From a virus, in IMG/VR virus record IMGVR_UViG_3300025508_000024, positions 1-54,419 of that record: a DNA stretch of 54,419 nucleotides, one strand, 5' to 3'. The translations under genes and the position numbers were made by a program. The notes beneath the pieces were generated by a model. It saw only the letters and a program-made list of their open reading frames with translations. It searched no databases and had not been told where the DNA came from. This document shows positions 20,915 through 31,434 of the stretch, in pieces (position 1 is the stretch's first letter; every line of letters begins with the position of its first letter).

Positions 20915-23179
20915 ATGTATCTAGGGGGAGAAAAAATACCGCAGCAAAAGCTGCCTTTATCAAAGAAAAATAAAAAGTGGAAAGAAGCTTGTGTTGAAGC
21001 TTTTATCGACTTATCTAATCAAGGTGTATCTAAGAGAAGAGACTACATCAGAACACTGTATGACTACTACAATGGTATAATTGAAGAGGAAGACTATCGT
21101 TACGTTCTTGCCCCATATGGCAAGTCCCGCAATAATTTCCCCTCTAAAATGCGTAACTATCCTATTATCAAGCCTATCATTGATCTTCTATTAGGTGAGA
21201 AGTCTAAACGACCTCTCAATTATACCGTAGCAGTCCTTAACGAGGATGTAGTATCTGAAAAAGAAAAAGCAAAGCAGATGGTGTTTATGCAAAATATGCA
21301 GGCACAGTTTGCTAATAAGATGATGCAGATGGGTATTGCTCCTGAAGAAATGCAAGAGCAGCAGATACAATTACCTGAAGATATATTAAAGTCTTTTGAA
21401 AGAAGTTACGTAGACAACAGAGCTATTATAGGTCAGAAGTCTATGAATTACATAATGCAAAATGCAGAAGTGTATGATAAATTACAGAAAGGCTGGTTTC
21501 ACTATCTAATATCTGGAGAAGTTTACACAGAGAGAGGTGTTCGTAATGGAGAACCTTTCTATGATATACTTAATCCTCTTGACGTAGATTACGACAAAGA
21601 TCCAGATCTAGAGTTTGTAGAAGACGGAGACTGGGCATTAGTTCGTAAGTACGTACATGTCTCAACAGTAGTTGATCACTTCTATGACCTACTAACACCC
21701 GAACAAATACTAGAGCTAGAACAGCCTAGACAATCAGATATTGATTCATACTTACTATTTAGACGAGCTGAAACATCTAAGGATGAGAATGCATATAGAA
21801 ATAGATTGATAGAAGTTGTAACAGTATACTGGAAATCAAGAAAACGTATAGGATTTTTGACATACCCAGATCCAATGACTGGTACAATAGAGGAAGAGAT
21901 TGTTGATGAAAGTTTTAGAATGCCTGCAGAAATGAAAGCTATGGGTGCTAAAGTAAAGTACACTTGGGTAAATGAAGTATGGCAGGGCACAAGAATAGAT
22001 GGTAGAATGTATGTAGATATACATCCTGTATCTAATCAAAGAAACACAATGAATGACCCATCTGTTTGTAAGTTACCTATAAATGGTAGACGATATTCAG
22101 ACATAAATGCAAAGAACATATCTCTAGTGTCACTAGGTATACCCTACCAGTTGAACTACAACATCTACAAGTATAGATTAGAGCTAGCTATTGCAAGATC
22201 AAAAGATATTATAGCACAGTTTGATATTAACATGATACCAAAGAAATGGGACATGGATAAGTTTATGTACTATGTAGAAGGTACAGGTATAGCATGGGTA
22301 GATTACAACAAAGAAGGTATTGCACTAAATCCACAGCACCAGTCTGTATTAGATATGTCAATCAAGACTATATCTCAATACATTACTTTGCTAGAGTCTA
22401 TACTAAACGAATGGGAAAAACTATCTGGTGTAAACAGACAAAGACAAGGTAGTGTAGGACAATACGAAGGTAAAGGATCTACACAGCAAGCTATTGTACA
22501 ATCTTCACATATTACAGAAGATATGTTTAGAAAGTTTGAGCACTTAGAGCAAAGAGACTTACAAGCATTACTTGACTACTCTAAAGAAGCTTGGTTGACA
22601 GGTAAGAGCGGGGCATATGTAATGCCTGATGGAACTGTAGAGTATTTAACTGTAGATCCGTTATCACACTTAGAAGCAGACTACGGTATATTTGTAACTA
22701 ACTCTGGTAAGGAGAAAGAAAAGATAGATACTATCAGACAAATGGCTCAGTCTATGATACAAAACGGAATGCCAGCATCTGCTATGGCAGACCTACTAGA
22801 ACAAGAAAGCTTTACTGAGATTAAGCATAAGCTGAAAGAAGCTGAGAAGTCTATGCAAGAATTACAGCAGCAGCAACAGCAAGCAGAAATGCAAGCTAAG
22901 CAGCAGTCAGAACAACTACAAGCTCAAATGAAACAGCAAGAGCTAGATAATGCAAATCAAAACAACGAGCTTGATAGAAAGAACAAGATTGATATTGCAA
23001 TGATACAAGCTGGTATGGCTGAAAGTGCTGGCAAATTTAATCTAGAAAAAGCTATGATGGATCAAGAAGTTAAGTCACAAGAGGTTGCTATCAAGGCAAA
23101 AGAAGCTGATGAAGATGCTAGATCTAACAGAGCTAATGAAGAAATAAAAAGGGAAGCAAACAAGAAGCGTAAGAGTTAA
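20915..23179 (+). CDS. Portal protein
   Basis: About 754 residues, directly after TerL, forming the dodecameric DNA entry ring. The N-terminal half is the typical portal mix of helices and RRDYIRTLYDYYNGII, followed by NFPSKMRNYPIIKPIIDLLL, a stretch recalling crAss-like portals. The C-terminal third (about 640-754) is Gln/Glu/Lys-rich coiled coil (QELQQQQQQAEMQAKQQSEQ), matching the long helical portal barrel. I chose ATG 20915 over TTG 20906. Its stop overlaps the next start by one base. Confidence 0.85.
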   Translation: MYLGGEKIPQQKLPLSKKNKKWKEACVEAFIDLSNQGVSKRRDYIRTLYDYYNGIIEEEDYRYVLAPYGKSRNNFPSKMRNYPIIKPIIDLLLGEKSKRPLNYTVAVLNEDVVSEKEKAKQMVFMQNMQAQFANKMMQMGIAPEEMQEQQIQLPEDILKSFERSYVDNRAIIGQKSMNYIMQNAEVYDKLQKGWFHYLISGEVYTERGVRNGEPFYDILNPLDVDYDKDPDLEFVEDGDWALVRKYVHVSTVVDHFYDLLTPEQILELEQPRQSDIDSYLLFRRAETSKDENAYRNRLIEVVTVYWKSRKRIGFLTYPDPMTGTIEEEIVDESFRMPAEMKAMGAKVKYTWVNEVWQGTRIDGRMYVDIHPVSNQRNTMNDPSVCKLPINGRRYSDINAKNISLVSLGIPYQLNYNIYKYRLELAIARSKDIIAQFDINMIPKKWDMDKFMYYVEGTGIAWVDYNKEGIALNPQHQSVLDMSIKTISQYITLLESILNEWEKLSGVNRQRQGSVGQYEGKGSTQQAIVQSSHITEDMFRKFEHLEQRDLQALLDYSKEAWLTGKSGAYVMPDGTVEYLTVDPLSHLEADYGIFVTNSGKEKEKIDTIRQMAQSMIQNGMPASAMADLLEQESFTEIKHKLKEAEKSMQELQQQQQQAEMQAKQQSEQLQAQMKQQELDNANQNNELDRKNKIDIAMIQAGMAESAGKFNLEKAMMDQEVKSQEVAIKAKEADEDARSNRANEEIKREANKKRKS

Positions 23180-25623
23180 TGACGAACGAGGAGCAGATGC
23201 AGGTCTTGAAAGAGGCCATCAAGTCAAATTATAAAGGCAGTCTTGCTGAAATTCTACAACCTCAACAGCAACCGCAAGGTCCTGAAGGTGTAGCTATGCA
23301 GCAGCAGATGCCTGAAATGCCTGTACCCCCAGCATCCCCTCCACAAATAAACCCTGCAAGCGCACGACCTCCTGTGCAAGATAATCAAGGACACTTAGTA
23401 CAATCTTATCAAAGTGCACCTCCTGGCCTGAGAAACTTACCATCAGGACCAGCAGAAGGTATGCTTATACAGAAGATGGAAAAGGGTGGTACTAAAGATC
23501 CTAATCCTAAGCAACCTACAGGTTATGATGACAAGCCAGTAATATCTGAAAGAACTTTTGACGCTTTTAAAAATCTTGATGTAGTAAAAGATTCTTATGA
23601 ATTTATTCCTAACATAAAGCCACATGAGATGCAAAATTATGTTGAGTTTGATGGCAAACTAGTGTTTAAATCTGATCTTGAAGAAATTCAAAACGAAACC
23701 TATCAGCAGTATTCAGATAAAGCAGCCAAATTAGAGTACGTAAAACCTCTAAGTGAAGAAGAATTTGAGCAACTACAAGCCAAAAGATTGAGTTATCTTT
23801 TTGATCAAAGAAGGCTTGATCAAGAAAATTTTGTAGGTAGTGATATACTAAATAACTATGAAGATTTTAAAGATATTCCTGAGTACTCAGACTATACATG
23901 GAAGAGTGGTAGGGAAATGACAAATGCTCCAGTCTACAAAGCTATGGATAAGGTGCTTCCTGCACTCGATAAGCTTACTGACGCAGAAGTCCAAGAGTTT
24001 ACACGACTTATAAATACCTTAAGCTCTCCATATACAGAAGCAATGTCTGAAAATGAAGATTTTGGACAAGGTGATGCTTTTAAAATTCTTATGGGTCAAG
24101 ACCTTTCTGGAATAAAAAAGTATAGAAAAAAGATGGGTCTTACTAAAGGGGACATTTTGGATCTTGTGCAGCCTGGTAAAAATGCTGGTGTAGCTACCAA
24201 AGCTCTTGCCTCATCTGCAAAGGCAGTAATAAGACTTAAAGACTTTAAAGATGGGGGTCCTCGTAGAACAGACGGTCCTAGAGCTATACCAAGTAATGAA
24301 GGTATGACGGGTATGATGAAAGCAAAGATTGCCATGGAAAATGAATTTGGCAATAACCCAGCCATATCTCGAATGATAAAGCCAACTGATAAATCATATG
24401 ATTTTGGTGATGGTAGAACAGGAACTCATCATATGGGTAGCTATGGTAAGTCTGCTATACCAAACATACAAGATGTAGGTGGTAGTTTACAATACACAGG
24501 TCCTAGAACAGATGAAGCTATTAAGTTTGATCGTGAGCAAGATGCAAGATACTTTGCAGAAAAATATAAAGATGTAGCACCAGCACTTCGTAAGAGAAAG
24601 AGCGGAGGGTACAAACCAAAATATCCACAGAAGTTTCAAGAAGGAGGTAATGACCAAGTTACTCCATATGACATGGATTATGTTACATATGGAAGTAAAG
24701 AATATAACAAAGCATATAAAGAGGGCAGGGTAGCTAGCACTACTTATGATGAAAAGGGAGAACCAACTCTTAATATGCAAATGCTTCCAGAGGTAGAGAT
24801 TGTAACAGAGAGAGGCTCAGGTCCTTCTACCTTAGAATCCGCAGCATATGCACAAGAAGTTAATCCTGTAATACGAGGTGTTCAACAAAGCGGTAGAGAA
24901 AAGGTTGCTTTAGCAACTTTAGGGTTACCGACCGCTGGAATTATAGGGGCAGAGTTAGGGCTAGGATATGCAGGTCAACAGTTAGTAAGATCAGGTTCAC
25001 AATCTGCTTATACAAATATATTAAAACCAACTGCCCAAAAGTTAATAGCTCCTATAAAAAGGTATGGAACTAAAGCTGCAACAGATTTTACTAATATTAT
25101 GAGTAAATCTCCTGCTGGTCAAACTTTAATGCAAACTGCTAAATCAAAAACAGGGAGTTTATTATCAGGAACATATAATACAATGAAAGGTATGGCGGTT
25201 CCGCAAGCATATGGTATTATAGCCAATCAAGCGCAAAGTGAGATTAAAGGTGAAGGAACTGTGGATAACAGGCTTCAAGCTTTTAAGAAAGCAACAGATG
25301 TTGTTCCTCAACTAGCAAAGATTAAAGATACATTTAAGATAGGTAAAGATTTGTATGATAAAGATTATGATAGTGCAGCTTTAAGAACTGTATCTTTATT
25401 AGGTGATAAAAATCCTTTGGTTAAATATGGAACTAAGCTACTTAATAAATTTACAGACACTGATTTAGTTGAATCTACGCCAGAAGCAGCAAAGAACGTC
25501 GGAGGCAAAGTTATTGAAGGAGTCAGCACAATTAAGCAAGCATTAACTCCAGAAGGCAAACTGATTGCTGGAAATAGATATGGAGGATACAGAAAAAAAC
25601 TTAGAAAAAAGAAACGCAAGTGA
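23179..25623 (+). CDS. Large virion-associated hypothetical protein, 814 aa
   Basis: No named family. Residues 1-90 are Gln/Pro-rich and disordered (LQPQQQPQGPEGVAMQQQM), the middle is charged and helical, and about 560-700 is hydrophobic/Gly-Ala-rich (LGLPTAGIIGAELGLGYAG), like a membrane-penetrating or ejection protein. The C-terminus is a strongly basic tail, GYRKKLRKKKRK. Basic tails on a protein encoded beside the portal suggest DNA contact inside the capsid, such as cargo or ejection proteins of podoviruses. Starts on the portal stop (TAATG). Function is inferred. Confidence 0.6.
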   Translation: MTNEEQMQVLKEAIKSNYKGSLAEILQPQQQPQGPEGVAMQQQMPEMPVPPASPPQINPASARPPVQDNQGHLVQSYQSAPPGLRNLPSGPAEGMLIQKMEKGGTKDPNPKQPTGYDDKPVISERTFDAFKNLDVVKDSYEFIPNIKPHEMQNYVEFDGKLVFKSDLEEIQNETYQQYSDKAAKLEYVKPLSEEEFEQLQAKRLSYLFDQRRLDQENFVGSDILNNYEDFKDIPEYSDYTWKSGREMTNAPVYKAMDKVLPALDKLTDAEVQEFTRLINTLSSPYTEAMSENEDFGQGDAFKILMGQDLSGIKKYRKKMGLTKGDILDLVQPGKNAGVATKALASSAKAVIRLKDFKDGGPRRTDGPRAIPSNEGMTGMMKAKIAMENEFGNNPAISRMIKPTDKSYDFGDGRTGTHHMGSYGKSAIPNIQDVGGSLQYTGPRTDEAIKFDREQDARYFAEKYKDVAPALRKRKSGGYKPKYPQKFQEGGNDQVTPYDMDYVTYGSKEYNKAYKEGRVASTTYDEKGEPTLNMQMLPEVEIVTERGSGPSTLESAAYAQEVNPVIRGVQQSGREKVALATLGLPTAGIIGAELGLGYAGQQLVRSGSQSAYTNILKPTAQKLIAPIKRYGTKAATDFTNIMSKSPAGQTLMQTAKSKTGSLLSGTYNTMKGMAVPQAYGIIANQAQSEIKGEGTVDNRLQAFKKATDVVPQLAKIKDTFKIGKDLYDKDYDSAALRTVSLLGDKNPLVKYGTKLLNKFTDTDLVESTPEAAKNVGGKVIEGVSTIKQALTPEGKLIAGNRYGGYRKKLRKKKRK

Positions 25624-25711
25624 TATATAATAAAGACATATCCAAAAACTTATATGTATGTGATATTACTTGTATAATTAACTATTTTTGTAAAAAATTA
25701 ATATATAGATT

Positions 25712-26824
25712 ATGATAGAACCAGGAGAAGAAGGCATCGGTTTGGATGATATTTCATTTGACGATGTTATTACAGGAGGATCAGAAAGCTCAGAAGTAGC
25801 AGACGATCTCGCAATAGACAACCCAAGTGATGAAGCTGAAGAGCTTGACGCGGATGCAGAAGAATTAGAAGAGTCTGAAGACGTAGAGGAAGAAGAGGAG
25901 TATGATAACGAAGAGGATGAAGATGAAGACGAAGACTACGATGAAGATGAGGATGAAGATGATGATAGAGAACCTGTAGCTAATACAGTAGTATCTGAAA
26001 TACTAGACCAGTTGGGATATGAAACTGACGAAGAGTATGATGATACGACAGAAGGTTTGTTAGCTATGACTCAAGATGTAGGAAAACAAATTGCAGAAGA
26101 TCAGTTAGATAATCTGTTTGAAAACTTTCCATTAGTTAAAGATCATCTTGAATACGTTCTTAACGGAGGAGACTCTCAAGACTTTATGCAAGCTTATGAT
26201 CCTAATTTGGATTACGGTAAGGTTGAGCTTGCAGAAGACGATGTAAGAAGTCAAAAAGCTATTTTGTCTGATTACTTTGCCACAAAAGGTCACGAACAAG
26301 AGTTTATAAATGAACTGCTTGAGGATTACCAGGATAACGGCAAGTTATTAGATAAAGCAAAAGCTGCACAAGGCGCACTGTCTAAGATGCAAGAGAATAG
26401 TAGAGCTCAGCTAGTACAGCAGAGAAAAGCAGAAAGACAACAGCAACAAGAGCAGCAAGAAGAATTTTGGAATGGTGTGTATGAAACTATTGAAGAAACA
26501 GATGAGTTTGCAGGCATTACGGTTCCAAAGAGAGAGAAAAACAAATTTTTTGAATACCTCTCTCGACCAGTGTCACAGGATGGTAGGACACAGCGAGATT
26601 TAGATCACGCAGGAGCAGAAATAGAAACTAAACTCGCGATTGATTATTTAATGTACAAAGGTTTTGATTTATCAAAATTGGTAGAGAAGAAAGCTAAGAC
26701 ATCAAATGCTAAATCGTTGAGAGATAGAATTTCTAGAAATGAAGAGCGAGTTAAAAGCGCACGAAAAGCGTCAAGGCGCAAGAGTAAGCAAGTAGACTTA
26801 GATGATTTAGATCTTAACTTTTAA
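25712..26824 (+). CDS. Putative scaffolding protein
   Basis: 370 residues located just before the capsid gene. The first ~95 residues are extremely acidic (runs of Glu/Asp such as EDEDEDYDEDEDEDD). The middle and end are long Glu/Lys/Gln helices (KAERQQQQEQQEEFWNGVYE) and a basic C-terminal part (KSARKASRRKSKQVDLDDLD). Acidic, helical and placed upstream of the major capsid protein is the usual picture of a phage scaffold that is lost or cleaved after assembly. The preceding 88 bases are A/T-rich with a TATTTTTG at 25683-25690, but no -33 box. Confidence 0.7.
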   Translation: MIEPGEEGIGLDDISFDDVITGGSESSEVADDLAIDNPSDEAEELDADAEELEESEDVEEEEEYDNEEDEDEDEDYDEDEDEDDDREPVANTVVSEILDQLGYETDEEYDDTTEGLLAMTQDVGKQIAEDQLDNLFENFPLVKDHLEYVLNGGDSQDFMQAYDPNLDYGKVELAEDDVRSQKAILSDYFATKGHEQEFINELLEDYQDNGKLLDKAKAAQGALSKMQENSRAQLVQQRKAERQQQQEQQEEFWNGVYETIEETDEFAGITVPKREKNKFFEYLSRPVSQDGRTQRDLDHAGAEIETKLAIDYLMYKGFDLSKLVEKKAKTSNAKSLRDRISRNEERVKSARKASRRKSKQVDLDDLDLNF

Positions 26825-26876
26825 TTAAAAATGGCAATTTTAAAATGCAACTTAACTTAAATAAAATTAGATAATT

Positions 26877-28319
26877 ATGAGCTTAACAGGAACAAATATA
26901 AGCGTTCAAAAGACGTTTTATAATGATTCACAAATGACAGACATGAACAGTCTGGCAAATGCTCTTTTGTCAAAACCAACTGAACTTTCTCCGATTATCA
27001 CACACTTGTCTGGTAAGGATGATAAGCGTTTCCCATTATCTTTCTTAACTGAAGGAGCTGGTAACGTTCAATCAATCGACAGATTAGAGTATGAATATCG
27101 TGTGGCAACCCACAAATTGAGAACTCGTCCATTGGCTGTGACAAATGCGGGCACTAACTTAGGACAAGGAGGATCAACTTTTACGTTGGTATTCCCTGAT
27201 AAACGATTTGTATTTCCTTACGTATTAGTAAACTCTGCGGGTGAACTAGCACGTATTATGGCAGAACCTAAGCCTTATGTAGGTGGTTCTGGTTGGGAAT
27301 ACACTTTACAATTAGTAAATCCAGCGGCAGCTACAGTATTAACTTCAGGTTTTACTGCAGGTGATCTTTGGGCACAACTATATGCTCCAGTAGGTGTTGA
27401 CTTCTCTAGAGGTAACGCTTCTAACTGGCAAGCACCAGGTAAAGTGAGAAACAAAATTACTACAGTACGTAAATCTTACCACATGTCAGGACATGCTAAA
27501 GATTATGTAGCTGAGTTTACTTTACCAACTAAAGGTGGTGGTTCTACTAACCTTTGGATGGATTATGAAGAGTATCAGCACATGCTTGACTTTAAAGAAG
27601 AGTGTGAGATGTACTACTGGTACGGACAAAAAACTTATGATGCAAACGGTAACACGTTTATGAAAGATGAGAATGGACAGCCTGTTATTGTAGGTCCTGG
27701 TTTATTCGAGCAGATCGTAAACACTGATACTTATTCAACTATGACTGAAACTAAGTTGAAAAACATCATTGGTGACTTATTCTATCAAATGACAGATGCT
27801 AATCAAAAGCAAGTTACATTGTACACAGGTACAGGTGGAGCTCGTGAATTTGATGAAGCACTTAAGTCTCACTTCTCGTCTAACACTTTCAAAGTAGGTG
27901 GTGAGAATAGATTTATAACAGGTAGCGGACGTAACTTAGGATTGACTGGTTACTTCACTACTTACGAGCATGTGGATGGACACGTAATCAATGTGGTTAA
28001 ATTACCATTATTTGATCATGGTCCTGTTGCACAGGCTCGTGGAAAGCACCCAGTTACTGGTTACTCATTAGAGTCATACCGTATGGTATTTGTAGACCAG
28101 TCTAACTATGACGGACAAGCTAATCTTACAATGATCTCTAAGAAAGGTCGTGAGATGATGCGTTGGTGTGTTGCAGGTTCTGTAGTTCCTAGAGGTTTCT
28201 CTGGCTCAGACGCAAGAGCATCAGACGTTGATGGTGCAAGTGTACACATGTTGAAGACAGCGGGTATCTGCTTACGTAGATTTGATACTTCGTTGGATAT
28301 TCAATGTGTAGCTTCCTAA
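26877..28319 (+). CDS. Major capsid protein (HK97-fold, crAss-like)
   Basis: 480 residues, beta-rich with few charged clusters. The N-terminal arm (MSLTGTNISVQKTFYNDSQ) precedes TELSPIITHLSGKDDKRFPL, and the WMDYEEYQHMLDFKEECEMY helix is spine-like. The order scaffold-capsid-terminator, the length and the recalled likeness to crAss-like capsid proteins support the call. A strong terminator lies 60 bases after the stop, as expected for the most abundant virion protein. Ile/Val/Thr-rich strands later in the chain (VINVVKLPLFDHGPVAQARG) fit the HK97 A-domain. No cysteine-rich or fibre motifs. Confidence 0.8.
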   Translation: MSLTGTNISVQKTFYNDSQMTDMNSLANALLSKPTELSPIITHLSGKDDKRFPLSFLTEGAGNVQSIDRLEYEYRVATHKLRTRPLAVTNAGTNLGQGGSTFTLVFPDKRFVFPYVLVNSAGELARIMAEPKPYVGGSGWEYTLQLVNPAAATVLTSGFTAGDLWAQLYAPVGVDFSRGNASNWQAPGKVRNKITTVRKSYHMSGHAKDYVAEFTLPTKGGGSTNLWMDYEEYQHMLDFKEECEMYYWYGQKTYDANGNTFMKDENGQPVIVGPGLFEQIVNTDTYSTMTETKLKNIIGDLFYQMTDANQKQVTLYTGTGGAREFDEALKSHFSSNTFKVGGENRFITGSGRNLGLTGYFTTYEHVDGHVINVVKLPLFDHGPVAQARGKHPVTGYSLESYRMVFVDQSNYDGQANLTMISKKGREMMRWCVAGSVVPRGFSGSDARASDVDGASVHMLKTAGICLRRFDTSLDIQCVAS

Positions 28320-28379
28320 TTTAGGGAGTTAAAAGAGGCGAGCATTCGCAAGTCTATATATTGGTTTTTGGTTGAGGTC

Positions 28380-28410
28380 GTGGGGGCTTAGTGCCCCCAC
28401 TTCTTCTATT
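28380..28410 (+). terminator. Strong terminator after the capsid gene
   Basis: GTGGGGGC (28380-28387) pairs with GCCCCCAC (28393-28400) around a 5-base loop, followed by TTCTTCTATT. The stem is nearly all G+C in an A/T-rich genome. It separates the capsid gene from the 269-residue gene and probably sets a high capsid:downstream ratio. The 150-base gap after the capsid gene otherwise holds no gene. Confidence 0.85.
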
Positions 28411-28468
28411 AAAATATTGGAGAGTTATACTTTACATCCACTAATTAACACTTTAAAAGTACTAGATT

Positions 28469-29278
28469 ATGAGTAAAAAAGTTTATTTACGAGCAAAATC
28501 GATTAATAATCATTTGCCAAAGGAAATTAACGCAAGCGCTATTAGAAGACTAAGTAGCGTGTATGTAAATCGACAACCACTAAAACCTTTTAGTCCACAA
28601 GACGAGAAGAAATATTTAGATGGTATGTTAGATGTAGATGGCGGTCACATGGAGTGGCCAAAACACACCAAAAAATTCTGGTCGGAATTTACCATACCAG
28701 TAGGCTTTGAAGGTGTAGAACTAGAAGTAGGAAAGACAGAAGATGGATCTCCTATTGACATTACGGATTTTATCAAATATAATTTTGCATTGAAGCATCC
28801 TCACGTAGCATTAACAGAAGAAGAAATGAACGCAGATTCAAACAAGCGTTTTTACATTCAAGATCTGGCTAAGAAGGATATGAAGCGTAATAATGATATT
28901 CAGGTTAAGAAAGATGCTGACAAGGCATTTATCAAAGTATCTACTGATGAAAAACAAATGCGAAGAGTGTTTAGACTATTAGGAAGTATTGATCCTAAAA
29001 CTTTGACTAGAGAACAAGTAGAAAACTTACTCTATGATATTAAGGAAAAATCACCTAAGAAGTTTATCAAAGTATGTCAAGATAAGCACTTAGAACTGAA
29101 AGCAGAAATCGAGACAATGGTATCTGCAGGAGTACTAAGAAAGATAGGTAACCAAGTTATCTTTATTGATGAGGTATTAGGAGAAACAATGGATGACACT
29201 GTTATACACCTGAATGACAAAAAGAACTCAGGAAAATTAACTACTTTAAGAGCAAAACTTAAAACATTAGCATCTTAA
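28469..29278 (+). CDS. Hypothetical structural-module protein, 269 aa
   Basis: No domain I can name. Lys-rich, mixed alpha/beta, with KYLDGMLDVDGGHMEWPKH near residues 49-67 and a helical C-terminal half (KQMRRVFRLLGSIDPKTLTR). The position right after the capsid gene in crAss-like phages is often a conserved auxiliary head protein. Its stop overlaps the start of the ring-protein-like gene by one base (TAATG). Role inferred from position. Confidence 0.6.
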   Translation: MSKKVYLRAKSINNHLPKEINASAIRRLSSVYVNRQPLKPFSPQDEKKYLDGMLDVDGGHMEWPKHTKKFWSEFTIPVGFEGVELEVGKTEDGSPIDITDFIKYNFALKHPHVALTEEEMNADSNKRFYIQDLAKKDMKRNNDIQVKKDADKAFIKVSTDEKQMRRVFRLLGSIDPKTLTREQVENLLYDIKEKSPKKFIKVCQDKHLELKAEIETMVSAGVLRKIGNQVIFIDEVLGETMDDTVIHLNDKKNSGKLTTLRAKLKTLAS

Positions 29279-30441
29279 TGAATGTAACTGAAATGCATAT
29301 AGCTGTACAGCAAGGAGTGGATAAGATTAATTCACTCCAAGCTGACAGTTTGCTATCCGAAGAGATAGACATTGAATTAAACAAAAATATGTTTAGGTTT
29401 ATCAATACCAAGTATGGTAGAAATAACCTATACAGAAAAGGATTTGAAGAATCCCAAAAAAGAATAGATGACTTACGTACGCTTGTGCGCGAGTATGAAG
29501 CTCCTGTATCATTTAAGGAGCAACTAAAGACAAGAATATTTGTTGACACATTTCAATTACCAAATGATTATATGTACTTGGTAAATCAGATGTCAAAGCT
29601 TTGGATTAATAATTGTAAAACAATATCATACAACTTAGTTAATCCACCAGCAATTTCGTTCTTTACATTAGATTTAAACAACTTTGTACTTAATAACCAG
29701 CTTGGAGATTCTACAGCATTTGTACAAAGTATAGAAATGGTAGCAGACATTACAGGCACAGATCCTACATCTGCTTCAATATGGAGTCCATCAGCTACAT
29801 TACTAGCTACAGGCTGGACACCACAATCATACCCGTCAAATATAGAGGCGGTAAAACAAGACATATTAGATAATTCAGGACCTGGCTTTGATGTATACTG
29901 GGAAGAATATGAAACACTAAACTTTCCAGGACAGTTTGTAGTTATTGTAGATACAGATCAGCATGACTGGTTTAACTATGATTTATCTGCAGGAAATGTT
30001 AGCCATGCAGTAGGTAATCCTGTAGCAGGGGCTACACAACCTGCACAACAAGCAGGACAGGTTATGGATACAACATATTCTGAAAGAAGAGAGCCATTAG
30101 AGTTTTCTGCAAGAATACAAGAGGGAAATAGATTCTCTCAACAAGACGACATATTTAAGCTTTTAGATGACCCGTTTAATACAACAAAGCACACTTCTCC
30201 ATTAACAACAGTGAGAGGTAGATCTATAGACGTATACACTAGTGATATATTTATAATAGATACGCTAAAAATAACGTACATCAGAAAGCCACAAGAAATA
30301 TCCTTACCTTTGGGGGTAAATTGCGAATTACCAGAGCATACGCATCAAGAAATTGTGTCTATGACGGTAAGTAGCATTTTAGAAGCTATCTCTGATCCAA
30401 GATATAAAACAGCGATTGGAGAAGTTACAAAGAATGAATAG
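29278..30441 (+). CDS. Ring-protein-like head-tail connector 1
   Basis: 387 residues. The opening, a short helical region with VDKINSLQADSLLSEEIDIE, followed by FQLPNDYMYLVNQMSKLWIN, is the layout shared with the genes at 47454-48140 and 49983-50933. All three have a short helical N-terminus, then a PTE/LP-type loop and a YLINQ-like strand (compare CLPGDLYFINQVAI in the third). crAss-like virions stack several such ring proteins beneath the portal. Similarity among the three is visible but weak, so paralogy is proposed rather than proven. Overlaps the previous gene by one base. Confidence 0.6.
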   Translation: MNVTEMHIAVQQGVDKINSLQADSLLSEEIDIELNKNMFRFINTKYGRNNLYRKGFEESQKRIDDLRTLVREYEAPVSFKEQLKTRIFVDTFQLPNDYMYLVNQMSKLWINNCKTISYNLVNPPAISFFTLDLNNFVLNNQLGDSTAFVQSIEMVADITGTDPTSASIWSPSATLLATGWTPQSYPSNIEAVKQDILDNSGPGFDVYWEEYETLNFPGQFVVIVDTDQHDWFNYDLSAGNVSHAVGNPVAGATQPAQQAGQVMDTTYSERREPLEFSARIQEGNRFSQQDDIFKLLDDPFNTTKHTSPLTTVRGRSIDVYTSDIFIIDTLKITYIRKPQEISLPLGVNCELPEHTHQEIVSMTVSSILEAISDPRYKTAIGEVTKNE

Positions 30442-30470
30442 AATTATTAATCTCACTAAAATATAAAAAA

Positions 30471-31409
30471 ATGAGACAATTATTAATTGGAGATGGTACA
30501 GCTGTAGGAACTATTACTAATGGTTTAACTGCAAGCGGTAGCATTGATATACAAAAATTATCATCTGACGGGCCCGTAAGTTTAGCTCCTGGTGATACAG
30601 TTGCAGATTCTGATAGTATCAGATTTGTACAAGGAACAGGGGGTACGCAAATTGTAAGCCCTTGGATTAAAGGAAAAAACGTTGTAGCATATGGCGGTAA
30701 ATCAGGTGTAGCTCAAGCAGCAGAAGTTGCTGTAGCAACATTTACTACTAATAACGCAGCAGTAGTTACAAACTATACACTTAAAGTTATAAACTTAACT
30801 AACGGCGCTGAGCCATTTGAGTTTAAATCTTATGAAGTAGAAATTGCAGCTAGTGGTTCTGTAACTGACGTTGCAGTTGCTTTTAAAAATGCTATTAACG
30901 CTGATCCAGCACACTGGATGAAAGTAACTACACCAGCATCAAACGCTTCAGGAGTTTTATCTATCACAGGTTTGAAAAAAGGTGAAGCTAAAGCTGACGG
31001 TTCTATACAAGAAGAATTAGTTCACATGGACTTTGCTTATGAAAATGATCAAGCTTTATGTCTTACTACAATGGCAGTTACTTATTCAACTCCAGGTTCT
31101 AGAGGTGTAGGTGATGGTTTTTACATCAGAGAATTTGAAGAAGAATTACAAGGTTCTGGATTTGGATACTACAACAGAGTTGAGTTACCAATTCAACCAA
31201 CACTTCACAGTGTTACAAGTAATGTTTATGACATGTATCACATTGTAGCTACAAAAGACGGAAGTACAACTTCAGGAATCAATGGCGTAGATAACTTAAT
31301 GGAAATCTATATCGCACTTGATGATGGTACAGCTACTTCAACTCAAGCATTTGAGGGAGCGCTTAACCCGTATTTGAACTCAGTAGGATTTAGTTCTGTT
31401 AACTTATAA
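30471..31409 (+). CDS. Putative virion protein, 312 aa (decoration or fibre)
   Basis: A Gly/Ser/Thr/Ala-rich beta protein with low charge (TNGLTASGSIDIQKLSSDG near the start; SGVAQAAEVAVATFTTNN in the middle). It looks like a surface-exposed capsid or fibre protein, not an enzyme. No signal peptide; no recognised domain. It sits between the ring-protein-like gene and a further small beta protein, upstream of a strong terminator, so it may be abundant. A head decoration protein is my favoured guess. Confidence 0.55.
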   Translation: MRQLLIGDGTAVGTITNGLTASGSIDIQKLSSDGPVSLAPGDTVADSDSIRFVQGTGGTQIVSPWIKGKNVVAYGGKSGVAQAAEVAVATFTTNNAAVVTNYTLKVINLTNGAEPFEFKSYEVEIAASGSVTDVAVAFKNAINADPAHWMKVTTPASNASGVLSITGLKKGEAKADGSIQEELVHMDFAYENDQALCLTTMAVTYSTPGSRGVGDGFYIREFEEELQGSGFGYYNRVELPIQPTLHSVTSNVYDMYHIVATKDGSTTSGINGVDNLMEIYIALDDGTATSTQAFEGALNPYLNSVGFSSVNL

Positions 31410-31434
31410 TATTAACTTTTAAAAATTAGAAAAA

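Noticed and set aside
25683-25690. Promoter TATTTTTG before the scaffold gene
   Set aside because: A -7 match only; no TTTG at 19-21 bases upstream.
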